A program made the translations under genes and the position numbers. The notes below the pieces were generated by a model, which was not told where the DNA came from, did not search any database, and saw only the letters and a list, made by a program, of their open reading frames with translations. Of a stretch of DNA of 64,000 nt, positions 37,217 to 44,636 are shown piece after piece. The stretch comes from Acidobacteriaceae bacterium (GTDB lineage Bacteria > Acidobacteriota > Terriglobia > Bryobacterales > Bryobacteraceae). Positions within the stretch are counted from its first letter, which is position 1. Each line of letters starts with the position of its first letter. The stretch covers positions 248,001 through 312,000 of the forward strand of contig JAFAYI010000026.1 of assembly GCA_019240475.1 (NCBI GenBank), in the 5' to 3' direction.

Positions 37217-38135
37217 CTTGCGCTTTCTCCAGGTCGGACGGTTCTCCAAATTTAATCCCGGTGAGCGTAGGATCGATGTTGCGAGCTAGACCAAGCAACA
37301 CGGACCCCGGCCCCACTTCGACGATGCGGCGAATACCTGCCGCCGCGAGCGCGCGCACGCTCTCGGTCCAGCGCACGGGATTTGGAATCTGCTCATACAG
37401 TCCTTGGCGGGCTTCGTCCGCTGTCGCGATCTGGCGAGCCTCCCAGTTATTAATGAGCGGAATAGAGAGAGCGCTGAAGCGCGTGGCGTCGAGATGCGGC
37501 TTCAACTTTTCCTGCGCGGGCTTCATCAGTTGGCAATGGAAAGGCGCGCTCACCGGAAGCAGTTTGATCTTGCGCGCTCCGGCGGCTTTGGCCAGCTCCA
37601 TCGCGCGCTTAACTGCTGTCGCATGGCCGGCGATGACAATCTGATCTGGTGAATTGTAGTTCGCGGCGGAAACAACTTCGCCTTGTGCGGCCTCCACCAG
37701 GACACGTTCCAGTTCGCCTTGGGGAAACTTGAGGACTGCCGCCATCGCTCCGACCCCGGGCGGCACGGCTTCCTGCATGTAGCGCCCGCGCTGGCGCACC
37801 AGGCGTATGGCATCGCCGAAGTCCAATGAACCCGCGGCAACCAAACCGGAATATTCGCCCAGACTGTGGCCGGCCACCATCTTTGGCCGAATGCCCTGCT
37901 CTAGGAGAACCCGGTAAGCGGCGATAGAGACTGCAAGGAGGGCCGGCTGCGTGTTTTCCGTCTTGGTGAGTTCCTCAATCGGACCTTCGAAGCAAAGCTG
38001 CGAGAGCGGAAAGGAGAGAGCGTCGTCGGCTTCCTCAAAGGCGCGGCGCGCGGCCGGATACCGCTCGGCCAGGAGCTTGCCCATGCCGGCCGACTGCGAG
38101 CCTTGTCCAGGGAACAGAAAAGCGGTGTCTGACAT
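37203..38135 (-). CDS. fabD: Malonyl-CoA:ACP transacylase
   Basis: 310 residues; loads malonate onto acyl carrier protein for fatty acid elongation. N-terminal FLFPGQGSQ, catalytic Ser91 in GHSLGEY, and the His of SAPFHCQLM are all there. The start is ATG 38135 (MSDTAFLF); the frame extends upstream without homology. No other fab gene is next to it: downstream are two exported peptidases, upstream a divergent small zinc-ribbon gene. Confidence 0.95.
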   Translation of the reverse strand: MSDTAFLFPGQGSQSAGMGKLLAERYPAARRAFEEADDALSFPLSQLCFEGPIEELTKTENTQPALLAVSIAAYRVLLEQGIRPKMVAGHSLGEYSGLVAAGSLDFGDAIRLVRQRGRYMQEAVPPGVGAMAAVLKFPQGELERVLVEAAQGEVVSAANYNSPDQIVIAGHATAVKRAMELAKAAGARKIKLLPVSAPFHCQLMKPAQEKLKPHLDATRFSALSIPLINNWEARQIATADEARQGLYEQIPNPVRWTESVRALAAAGIRRIVEVGPGSVLLGLARNIDPTLTGIKFGEPSDLEKAQDAFS

Positions 38136-38168
38136 TGAGAGCGAATCTGTTCTATAGTAAAGGCAGCA

Positions 38169-38399
38169 ATGAAAAAGAAACCGGTCGCCGAACCCATCAT
38201 CGCTCCGCAGATTTTGGAGATGGCGAAAAACTCGGTACAAGGAGTCAGGCCCGCGGCGCACAAACATTGCGCGGTGTGCGGCGCTTCATGTACGCCGCCG
38301 AACGGGCCCAACCCTCCCGAAGACCTCTGTTGGGTATGCCGGCGCTTGAAGATCAGCGCATGGCGCGATTCGGATCAGCAAGCATCGGCGCAGGAATAG
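38169..38399 (+). CDS. Small CxxC zinc-ribbon-like protein
   Basis: 76 residues, divergent from fabD by 33 bp. Cys34-x2-Cys37 and Cys54-x2-Cys57 (CAVCGASC and CWVC) could form a four-cysteine zinc site; Cys41 is extra. The rest is short and polar with no known domain. Upstream aaagg near 38159 could serve as ribosome binding site. It may be a rubredoxin-like or structural zinc protein; I do not recognise a family. Confidence 0.6.
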   Translation: MKKKPVAEPIIAPQILEMAKNSVQGVRPAAHKHCAVCGASCTPPNGPNPPEDLCWVCRRLKISAWRDSDQQASAQE

Positions 38400-38444
38400 C
38401 GCTCCGCGGGCGCAGCTTTCAGCGCATACTTTCGCCGGCAAGCC

Positions 38445-39704
38445 TCAATTCGACAAGCTTACTTTCATTAAGGTTCGCCGAAGCAACTCGAGCGCGGCCT
38501 GCGTGGAGAGCGCGCGAACGCGCTCTCGCTCGGGCACATAGCGTATGCGCAAGACGCGGGTTTCGCCGGGACCCGCGATTCCGAGATAGACCGTGCCTAT
38601 AGGATCGTGGTCGGTTCCGCCCGAGGGTCCTGCATAGCCGGTGCTCGAAAGAGCATAGCTGGCGCCGCTCCGGCCCCGAGCGCCCTCGGCCATCGCGGCC
38701 GCCACGGGTTCGCTGACAGCACTGTGCTTTTCAATCAACTTGCCTGACACGCCCAGCATTTCCTGCTTCTGCGCGTCCGTGTAGGCGACATAGCCGGCCA
38801 GAAAGAAATCGGAACTCCCGCCGCGCTCCGTCAACCGTGCCGCAATCAACCCGCCCGTGCAGCTTTCCGCGGTCGCAACTGTCGCATGATTCTTTCTAAG
38901 CAGCCGGCCGACCACTTGATCTAGCGTTTCCTTTGGATCCTCGGAATAGATTCGATTTCCCAACAGGCTTGCAATCGCGTTTCCTACCTCCCGCAGCAAT
39001 CCGTCCGCCCTGCCTTCCGTTTCCGCGATTGCGCGCAGAGAAACGAACAAGTCTCCGGGCGACGAGAGCACAGTGGTAGTGGGATTGGTGTACTTGGTGT
39101 ACACCGGGGCGATCAGCGTATCCAGATCCGACTCACCGATTCCTGTAATCCGAAACGTTCGTTCCTTGATAACCTGCGGCGGAATCACGGGCCGCAAGCG
39201 CGGGGTCAGTTCGTCGGCCACCATGGGCTTCAGTTCGCGCGGGGGACCGGGCAGCATGGCCAGCGCTCCTCGGTCTGTTGAAAGAAACTGCCCCGGTGCG
39301 GAGCCATGCGGATTGGGCAGCGCTTCGGCGCCTTCCACCAAGTACGCCTGGCGCAAATTGTTCGGCGCCATCTGGCGATTGATCAAGCGAAATTTGCCGA
39401 TCAGGATCGACTCCTGCTCAAGCGATAAAACCAGCTTTCGTCCCAGCGCGGCCGCGGCCGCGTCGCGCGTGACGTCGTCTTCGGTGGGACCCAAGCCGCC
39501 GATCAGCACCACGATGTCGGAACGTTGCACGGCGGTTCGTATGGCGTCTGTCAATCGGGCCCGATCGTCGCCGACCACTTGCTTTGTGACAACTTCGACG
39601 CCCAGGCTGTTCAAGCTTTCCGTGACCACCAGCGAATTGGTGTCCATGCGTTGCGGCGTCAGCAACTCGCTGCCGATCGCGATGATTTCCGCAACTTTAT
39701 GCAT
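38445..39704 (-). CDS. cinA: CinA family nicotinamide-nucleotide amidohydrolase
   Basis: 419 residues. The N-terminal MoCF-like domain shows IIAIGSELLTPQRMDTNS and GGLGPTEDDVTRDA. The C-terminal PncC domain has VATAESCTGGLIAARLTE and the STGYAGPSGGTDHDPIGTVY motif (family consensus ends GTP, here GTD). The family deamidates NMN for pyridine nucleotide recycling. It is the last gene of the rimO-yacG-pgpA-propeller-cinA run. Confidence 0.95.
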   Translation of the reverse strand: MHKVAEIIAIGSELLTPQRMDTNSLVVTESLNSLGVEVVTKQVVGDDRARLTDAIRTAVQRSDIVVLIGGLGPTEDDVTRDAAAAALGRKLVLSLEQESILIGKFRLINRQMAPNNLRQAYLVEGAEALPNPHGSAPGQFLSTDRGALAMLPGPPRELKPMVADELTPRLRPVIPPQVIKERTFRITGIGESDLDTLIAPVYTKYTNPTTTVLSSPGDLFVSLRAIAETEGRADGLLREVGNAIASLLGNRIYSEDPKETLDQVVGRLLRKNHATVATAESCTGGLIAARLTERGGSSDFFLAGYVAYTDAQKQEMLGVSGKLIEKHSAVSEPVAAAMAEGARGRSGASYALSSTGYAGPSGGTDHDPIGTVYLGIAGPGETRVLRIRYVPERERVRALSTQAALELLRRTLMKVSLSN

Positions 39705-39713
39705 GACGCGAAT

Positions 39714-40754
39714 CTAAGGCAGGGGCCGCCCGGCTATCTCGACATCGACCCGGAATAGCGCGTTATGGGTAGCGAGCACCATCGCTTTGCCCGGCGTAAA
39801 CGCCAGGCCGACAATGCCAGGTCCGGAAAGAAATTGCTCGGCCCGGCCGGCCGGATCGATTCGAATGATCCCTCTGCGGCCTGCAAGCGAAGCAGCCACA
39901 TACACCCGGTCTTCGGCGTCGAACGCGAGCCCCTGCGGACGTCCCAGGCCGCGGTAGAACGGCGCCACTTCGCCGGTTTTCGAAATACGGTAAACCGAAT
40001 CAAAGCTTGATGTGGTCGGCCCCGTGACGTAAAGATAGTCGTCGGGTCCGAACGCGAGATGGTACGCCGCGATGGAAGGCTCCATGGTCGCGAAGACGTA
40101 GATCTGCCGCGAGCGGCTGATCTTGAATATCGTTCCGCTGCGGTCGCCGACATACATGTTCTGCTCGCGATCGAAGGCGATCCCTGTCGCGACGCCCATT
40201 CCTTCGACATACACAGACATGTTCCCCGTCGGCGTGACCTGATAGACGATGCCGTCATAGCGGCTGGAAACATAAAGCAGCCCTTCGCGATCGAACGCCA
40301 ATCCGGTAGGATTCATCAGGTCCGTCACGAACGGCTTCGAATTGTAGTTGGTGTCCACTTTGTAAATGGACACCGGAGATTTCTGCCCGCGCGAACCGCT
40401 GAATGTGCTGAAGACATTTCCCTCGCGATCCACCGCCGGATTCGACACGGGATGCAGGCTGTCGGCGATTTGAATGCCGATATGGGTCTCGCAAACGTCG
40501 CTCTGTTGATCTCCGGCTGCCACTATCAGTTCGCCTACCATGGCCGAGTCCGGAACGCGGGCGATGATGTAGGAATCGCCTGCCACCACCAGATGGGTCG
40601 CTTGATTTCCAAGTCGAACGCTGGGTTGTCCGGCCGATGCCAGATGCTGCCCACGGATATACAGTTCCCCGCCCGTAATGGCGGCCGCGGGTTCCACCTT
40701 CGCGATGCTCGGCCGCATATTGGATTGCTCAACGATCTGTTGTTTGCTTGCCAT
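39714..40754 (-). CDS. IPT/TIG domain plus NHL/SMP-30-like beta-propeller protein
   Basis: 346 residues. An IPT/TIG Ig-like domain (residues about 15-95: ITGGELYIRGQHLASAG, VRLGNQATHLV) precedes a propeller of about six blades (NPTGLAFDREGLLYVSSR, VATGIAFDREQNMYVGDR, PQGLAFDAEDRVYVAAS). There is no signal peptide, so it is probably cytoplasmic, unusual for such propellers. It sits between pgpA (6 bp upstream) and cinA (9 bp downstream). Function unknown; gluconolactonase-like activity is possible but its metal-site residues cannot be confirmed by eye. Confidence 0.8.
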   Translation of the reverse strand: MASKQQIVEQSNMRPSIAKVEPAAAITGGELYIRGQHLASAGQPSVRLGNQATHLVVAGDSYIIARVPDSAMVGELIVAAGDQQSDVCETHIGIQIADSLHPVSNPAVDREGNVFSTFSGSRGQKSPVSIYKVDTNYNSKPFVTDLMNPTGLAFDREGLLYVSSRYDGIVYQVTPTGNMSVYVEGMGVATGIAFDREQNMYVGDRSGTIFKISRSRQIYVFATMEPSIAAYHLAFGPDDYLYVTGPTTSSFDSVYRISKTGEVAPFYRGLGRPQGLAFDAEDRVYVAASLAGRRGIIRIDPAGRAEQFLSGPGIVGLAFTPGKAMVLATHNALFRVDVEIAGRPLP

Positions 40755-40760
40755 ACAAAT

Positions 40761-41237
40761 TCAATAAAGCTTGAATGCCCCGCCTATATACAAGATAAGC
40801 GCCCCGTACAAGCCAGCCGCGAGATCGTCGCTCACAATACCCCAACCTTCCGGCAATTCCTCAAAATTGCGCACTGGCCATGGCTTCCAAATATCAAACA
40901 GCCGGAACAGCACGAGCGCCGCCGCAAAGCTTTTCCAGCTTAATGCAGACGCGCCTGCCAACGTGAACCATTGCCCAAGGACTTCGTCAATAACCACCTG
41001 TTTCGGGTCGGGATTGCCCAGAGCCCGAGCCGTTAGATTAGAAGCCCATACAGCCGGCCAGAACAGTATAACTACCAGCGCCAGCAGAATGAAGCGTCCC
41101 GCATGCAGCCATTCCTGCAGGGCCGCTGCAATGACGATGGCGGCGAGCGATCCCGCCGTCCCTGGTCCCCAAGGGAAGTAGCCGCAGCCGAACCACGTAG
41201 CCAGTATTTTGGCCAAAGCGCGCGGCGCGCCTTTCAC
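40761..41237 (-). CDS. pgpA: Phosphatidylglycerophosphatase A
   Basis: 158 residues. PgpA motifs WGPGTAGSLAAI, VIDEVLGQW, RLFDIWKPWPV and GIVSDDLAAG are in order, among four membrane segments. It removes phosphate from phosphatidylglycerol phosphate at the inner membrane. Its start overlaps the stop of yacG by four bases. Confidence 0.94.
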   Translation of the reverse strand: MKGAPRALAKILATWFGCGYFPWGPGTAGSLAAIVIAAALQEWLHAGRFILLALVVILFWPAVWASNLTARALGNPDPKQVVIDEVLGQWFTLAGASALSWKSFAAALVLFRLFDIWKPWPVRNFEELPEGWGIVSDDLAAGLYGALILYIGGAFKLY

Positions 41238-41431
41238 CGGGGACGGCTTTCGCGAGCTTCCGGGCTCTCCAGCTCTTCCAGATCGTCGCGCTCCGCAGGC
41301 GTCGAGACAACGTACTTTTCAGAAGCCCAGTTTCCCAGGTCGATCAACCGGCACCTGTCACTACAAAACGGAATGTACGGACTGCCTTCCACTGCTTCTT
41401 TCTTGCAGATTGGGCAATGCACAATCGCCAT
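41234..41431 (-). CDS. yacG: DNA gyrase inhibitor YacG (zinc-binding)
   Basis: 65 residues, zinc ribbon Cys6-Cys9 and Cys23-Cys27 (HCPICK; FCSDRCRLIDLGNWASEKY), the exact YacG pattern. The family binds GyrB and inhibits gyrase in E. coli. Its stop overlaps the pgpA start; it lies 19 bp after rimO. Confidence 0.9.
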   Translation of the reverse strand: MAIVHCPICKKEAVEGSPYIPFCSDRCRLIDLGNWASEKYVVSTPAERDDLEELESPEARESRPR

Positions 41432-41450
41432 CGGCCAAGTCCGGTTCGAG

Positions 41451-42872
41451 CTAACGGACGGGAATGCCGCTCGACTGCGCGGCGCGCGCGCTCAGTATCG
41501 GAAAGAGGTTCGATTGCTGAACGCTCCTTGAAATCTGTTCGGGCGCATCGATCAACTCGCCAATCAGGTCATGATCGTGAGTTTCGGTGAAGCGCATCCG
41601 CCGCATCTCCCCAATCCTGGGCTCGCCCGGCCCGAAATCGTTGATGTAGCAGACGCCGTCGATCTCGGGCGCTTGGGTCGAGAGCCGCGCCTCCCACAAC
41701 ATTTCGGTTTCTTTCGATGGGCCTTCCACCAATACCTGCGCTTCGGCGCCCACCAGCAGTTTGTTCTTCGCCCTGGAGATGCCCCGTTGAATCGCCATCA
41801 GCCTGCGTTTGCGATGGTAAATGGTCCGGCTATCCACTTTCCCATCCAAGTGAAAGCTGCCGCTCGTCTCTTCATCGCTGTAAGAGAATACTCCGAGACG
41901 CTCGAATTGCGCGGCCTGGACAAACTGGCAGAGCTCTTCGAAATCGCGCTCCGTCTCGCCCGGGAACCCGACAATCATGCTGGTTCGGATCGCTACGCCG
42001 GGAATCGTCGCGCGAATGCGCTCGATCAGCTTCAGGAAAATATCGGCGTGGGCGCCACGCTTCATGCGCTTCAACACGCTGCCGCTCGCATGCTGCAGCG
42101 GCATGTCGACATACTTCACCAACGAATCGTGAGCCGCGATGGTCTCAAGCAGCTTCTGCGTGACCTTATTGGGATACGCATAGAGGAACCGGATCCACTT
42201 GGGGTGTTCCGCAGGGATCGCGGCTAACCGCGCCAGCAGATCGGCGAGCCCGTTCTTTAAGCCGAGATCTTCGCCGTAGCACGTCGTATCCTGGCCGATC
42301 AGGTTGATCTCGCGAACGCCCATCGCGAGCATCCGCGAAGCTTCCTGCGCCACGCTTTCAAATCGCCTGCTGCGAAAACGGCCGCGAAATTGCGGAATGA
42401 CGCAAAACGAGCACGGATGATCGCATCCTTCCGCGATCTTGATGTAAGCCGAGTGGCGCGGTGTAGTGAATATGCGCGCCGTCAGATCGTGATAGAGATA
42501 GGGCTCAGGCGCGCGGTCTTTCGGCTGCAACCCCTCGCAGAGCGCCGTAATCTTGTCCAGCTCATTCGTGCCGAGCACCGCGTCCACTTCCGGAATGTTG
42601 TTCCGTATATCCGCCCGATAACGCTCCACGAGACACCCTGCCACCACCAACCGCTGCGCTCTGCCACTCTTCTTGTATTCGGCCATTTCGAGAATCGTAT
42701 CTACCGATTCCTGTTTCGCCGGGTCGATAAAGCTGCACGTGTTCACCACGATGACATCGGCTTCGGATGCTTGAGGCGTCAGTTCATGTCCATCGGCGAC
42801 AAGCTGTCCCATCATGACTTCTGTATCCACCAGGTTTTTCGGGCAGCCGAGACTTACAAATCCAATCTTCAA
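41451..42872 (-). CDS. rimO: Ribosomal protein S12 methylthiotransferase RimO
   Basis: 473-residue radical-SAM enzyme that methylthiolates Asp88/89 of ribosomal protein S12. The UPF0004 domain has Cys10, Cys46 and Cys80 (SLGCPKN, NTCSFI, VAGCLVE); the radical SAM cluster is Cys150-x3-Cys154-x2-Cys157 (GCDHPCSFC). A TRAM domain ends the protein. The C-terminal 30 residues (SRSVQQSNLFPILS...) are longer than usual. It heads the pgpA-cinA run; the opposite strand starts with a DinB gene 91 bp away. Confidence 0.97.
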   Translation of the reverse strand: MKIGFVSLGCPKNLVDTEVMMGQLVADGHELTPQASEADVIVVNTCSFIDPAKQESVDTILEMAEYKKSGRAQRLVVAGCLVERYRADIRNNIPEVDAVLGTNELDKITALCEGLQPKDRAPEPYLYHDLTARIFTTPRHSAYIKIAEGCDHPCSFCVIPQFRGRFRSRRFESVAQEASRMLAMGVREINLIGQDTTCYGEDLGLKNGLADLLARLAAIPAEHPKWIRFLYAYPNKVTQKLLETIAAHDSLVKYVDMPLQHASGSVLKRMKRGAHADIFLKLIERIRATIPGVAIRTSMIVGFPGETERDFEELCQFVQAAQFERLGVFSYSDEETSGSFHLDGKVDSRTIYHRKRRLMAIQRGISRAKNKLLVGAEAQVLVEGPSKETEMLWEARLSTQAPEIDGVCYINDFGPGEPRIGEMRRMRFTETHDHDLIGELIDAPEQISRSVQQSNLFPILSARAAQSSGIPVR

Positions 42873-42963
42873 AGGGGCTTAATCCGTGTGGGTCGTGAGT
42901 TGGGAAGGATAGCGCAGGCGCCGCGCTAACCCTTTCAGGATACCATTCTATCCGGAGATCCCC

Positions 42964-43476
42964 ATGGCCGCAGCAGAAAAACTCTTGCCTGAATTCGACG
43001 AGGAATTTGGGCTCGCCCGCAAATTCTTAGATCTTGTTCCGGATGGCAAGCTCACCTGGAAGCCCCATGACAAGTCCATGGAGCTTGGCCGCCTGGCCTG
43101 GCACATCGCCACCTTCCCGGAATGGTGCCGCGACACTTTCGCCCACGACACCCTCAAGATGACGCCGGAGGAGGGCGAGAGTTCGTCACGCGAGTGGGAG
43201 CACAAGAAACGCGCGGACATGCTCTCGCGCTTCGATCAAACGCTTCCGGAGGCTCGCGCGAAGGTCGAACAGGCGAGCGACGCCGACATGGCGAATCACT
43301 GGAAGATGGAATGGGCCGGGCAGGTCATCATCGACAGCCCGCGCGATCAAGTGCTCCGCAAATGGGTGTTCAACCACCTGATTCACCATCGCGCTCAATT
43401 GGGCGTTTACTACCGGCTGCTCGGCATTGCGGTGCCCGGCTCATATGGGCCTTCCGCGGATGAAATGCCCGGTTAA
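42964..43476 (+). CDS. DinB-family protein
   Basis: 170 residues, DinB/YfiT fold: LAWHIATFPEW carries the first metal-type His, and VFNHLIHHRAQLGVYYRLLG the C-terminal pair. Similar to the paralogue at 22385 in arrangement, but divergent in sequence. Family members are metal-dependent thiol-transferase-like enzymes with unknown substrates. It ends convergent with the DUF2235 gene, overlapping it by four bases. Confidence 0.88.
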   Translation: MAAAEKLLPEFDEEFGLARKFLDLVPDGKLTWKPHDKSMELGRLAWHIATFPEWCRDTFAHDTLKMTPEEGESSSREWEHKKRADMLSRFDQTLPEARAKVEQASDADMANHWKMEWAGQVIIDSPRDQVLRKWVFNHLIHHRAQLGVYYRLLGIAVPGSYGPSADEMPG

Positions 43477-44528
43477 TCCGGGCGCCCTGGGGTCGCGGCA
43501 GCCGCAACGGGCCAACCGATCACATTCATGATTCGATAGCCCTGCGCAAGCTCGCCTTCGACGACACTAAGAGCGCGCGGCCGCCAACTCGAATCGCTCT
43601 GAAACCGAATGACGACGCTGTTCGAAAGAAAGGCGTTATCTGGAATGCGCCGGGGAATCGGAATGCCACCGAATGAGGTGTGAAGCTCGCACAGCGCGAA
43701 TTTGGAATCGAGCGGGCTTTCATATTGCGCTCGCACGTCGTCTTTGAATTGCAGGTCCAACTCGCTCGCCTTGTCCATCATCCACGTCAGCGTGATATCG
43801 GCCAGCGAAAGCGCGCCGTCCCTCACGTCTCGTTCCCCGCCGCCCACATCGCTGTGAACGCCACAGAACCAGACCTGCTGCACGATCTGATCCAGAGCGC
43901 CGGGTTCCTGCCAAAGAGTAGGCGGAAATTCCTGGCGCGACTCGTCAATCGCCACGGCATGGTACGCGTTTTTCACATCCGGATGCAGTTTGGTGTCGAG
44001 AAAACCGTAAAGAGCGGGATCTACTCCGCCTAGAACCGACGGTATTCCGAGCGAGCCGACTGTCTCCCATACGCCTACCATCTTGATTTTGGCGTCGTAT
44101 AAGTTTAAGGCGGCTACCTTCTCCTTCCTCCTGGCCGGGTCGCGCTCGCGATATGCGCGAAAGGCGGCATTTACAAGATCCTCGGAGCGGTCTCCCCCAA
44201 TCGGAAGACCGGACACTGCGATCATCCCGGCCAGGCTCCTTGCCGTAAAAGCCCCGCGGCTGAAGCCGAAAAGGAACAGTTCGTCGTCTTTCTGGTAGAC
44301 TTGCGCGATATCGTGATACGCCTTCTTAACTTTGCCGTAGATTCCCAGGCCGAACGCCCCTTCGACAATCCCTAACACCGGATTACCGTCCGCGCCGATA
44401 CCGTCGTCGTAAAAAACCGTCTGCTCGGGAACCGGAGCAATCGCATCGCAAAGTCTCTTCACGTTGCTGTGCGTGACCGCGCTATCCCAAGTGCCGTCGG
44501 CGCCATGAACGATTCGTTTACCCATCAT
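43473..44528 (-). CDS. DUF2235 (Tle1-like) alpha/beta hydrolase
   Basis: 351 residues. The DUF2235 pattern is clear: KRIVHGADGTWDS at the start (normally FxDGTWN), nucleophile in FGFSRGAFTARSLAGMI, KMVGVWETVGSLGIP, VAIDESRQEFPPTLW and WFCGVHSDVGGG with the distal acids and His. Tle1 phospholipases of type VI secretion share this domain, but here the protein stands alone with no signal, PAAR or VgrG part. ATG 44528 has an excellent AGGAGGTGA at 44531-44539; ATG 44525 follows. Divergent from the 687-residue unknown gene. Confidence 0.85.
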   Translation of the reverse strand: MMGKRIVHGADGTWDSAVTHSNVKRLCDAIAPVPEQTVFYDDGIGADGNPVLGIVEGAFGLGIYGKVKKAYHDIAQVYQKDDELFLFGFSRGAFTARSLAGMIAVSGLPIGGDRSEDLVNAAFRAYRERDPARRKEKVAALNLYDAKIKMVGVWETVGSLGIPSVLGGVDPALYGFLDTKLHPDVKNAYHAVAIDESRQEFPPTLWQEPGALDQIVQQVWFCGVHSDVGGGERDVRDGALSLADITLTWMMDKASELDLQFKDDVRAQYESPLDSKFALCELHTSFGGIPIPRRIPDNAFLSNSVVIRFQSDSSWRPRALSVVEGELAQGYRIMNVIGWPVAAAATPGRPD

Positions 44529-44636
44529 TTTCACCTCCTGGGGTATTGAGGTGAAATTGTATCGAAAATCTTGTATGACGGGGCAACCGGCAGCCCTCAA
44601 GTTACAAGTTCGCGATAAGCTATCTGAACAGGATTT

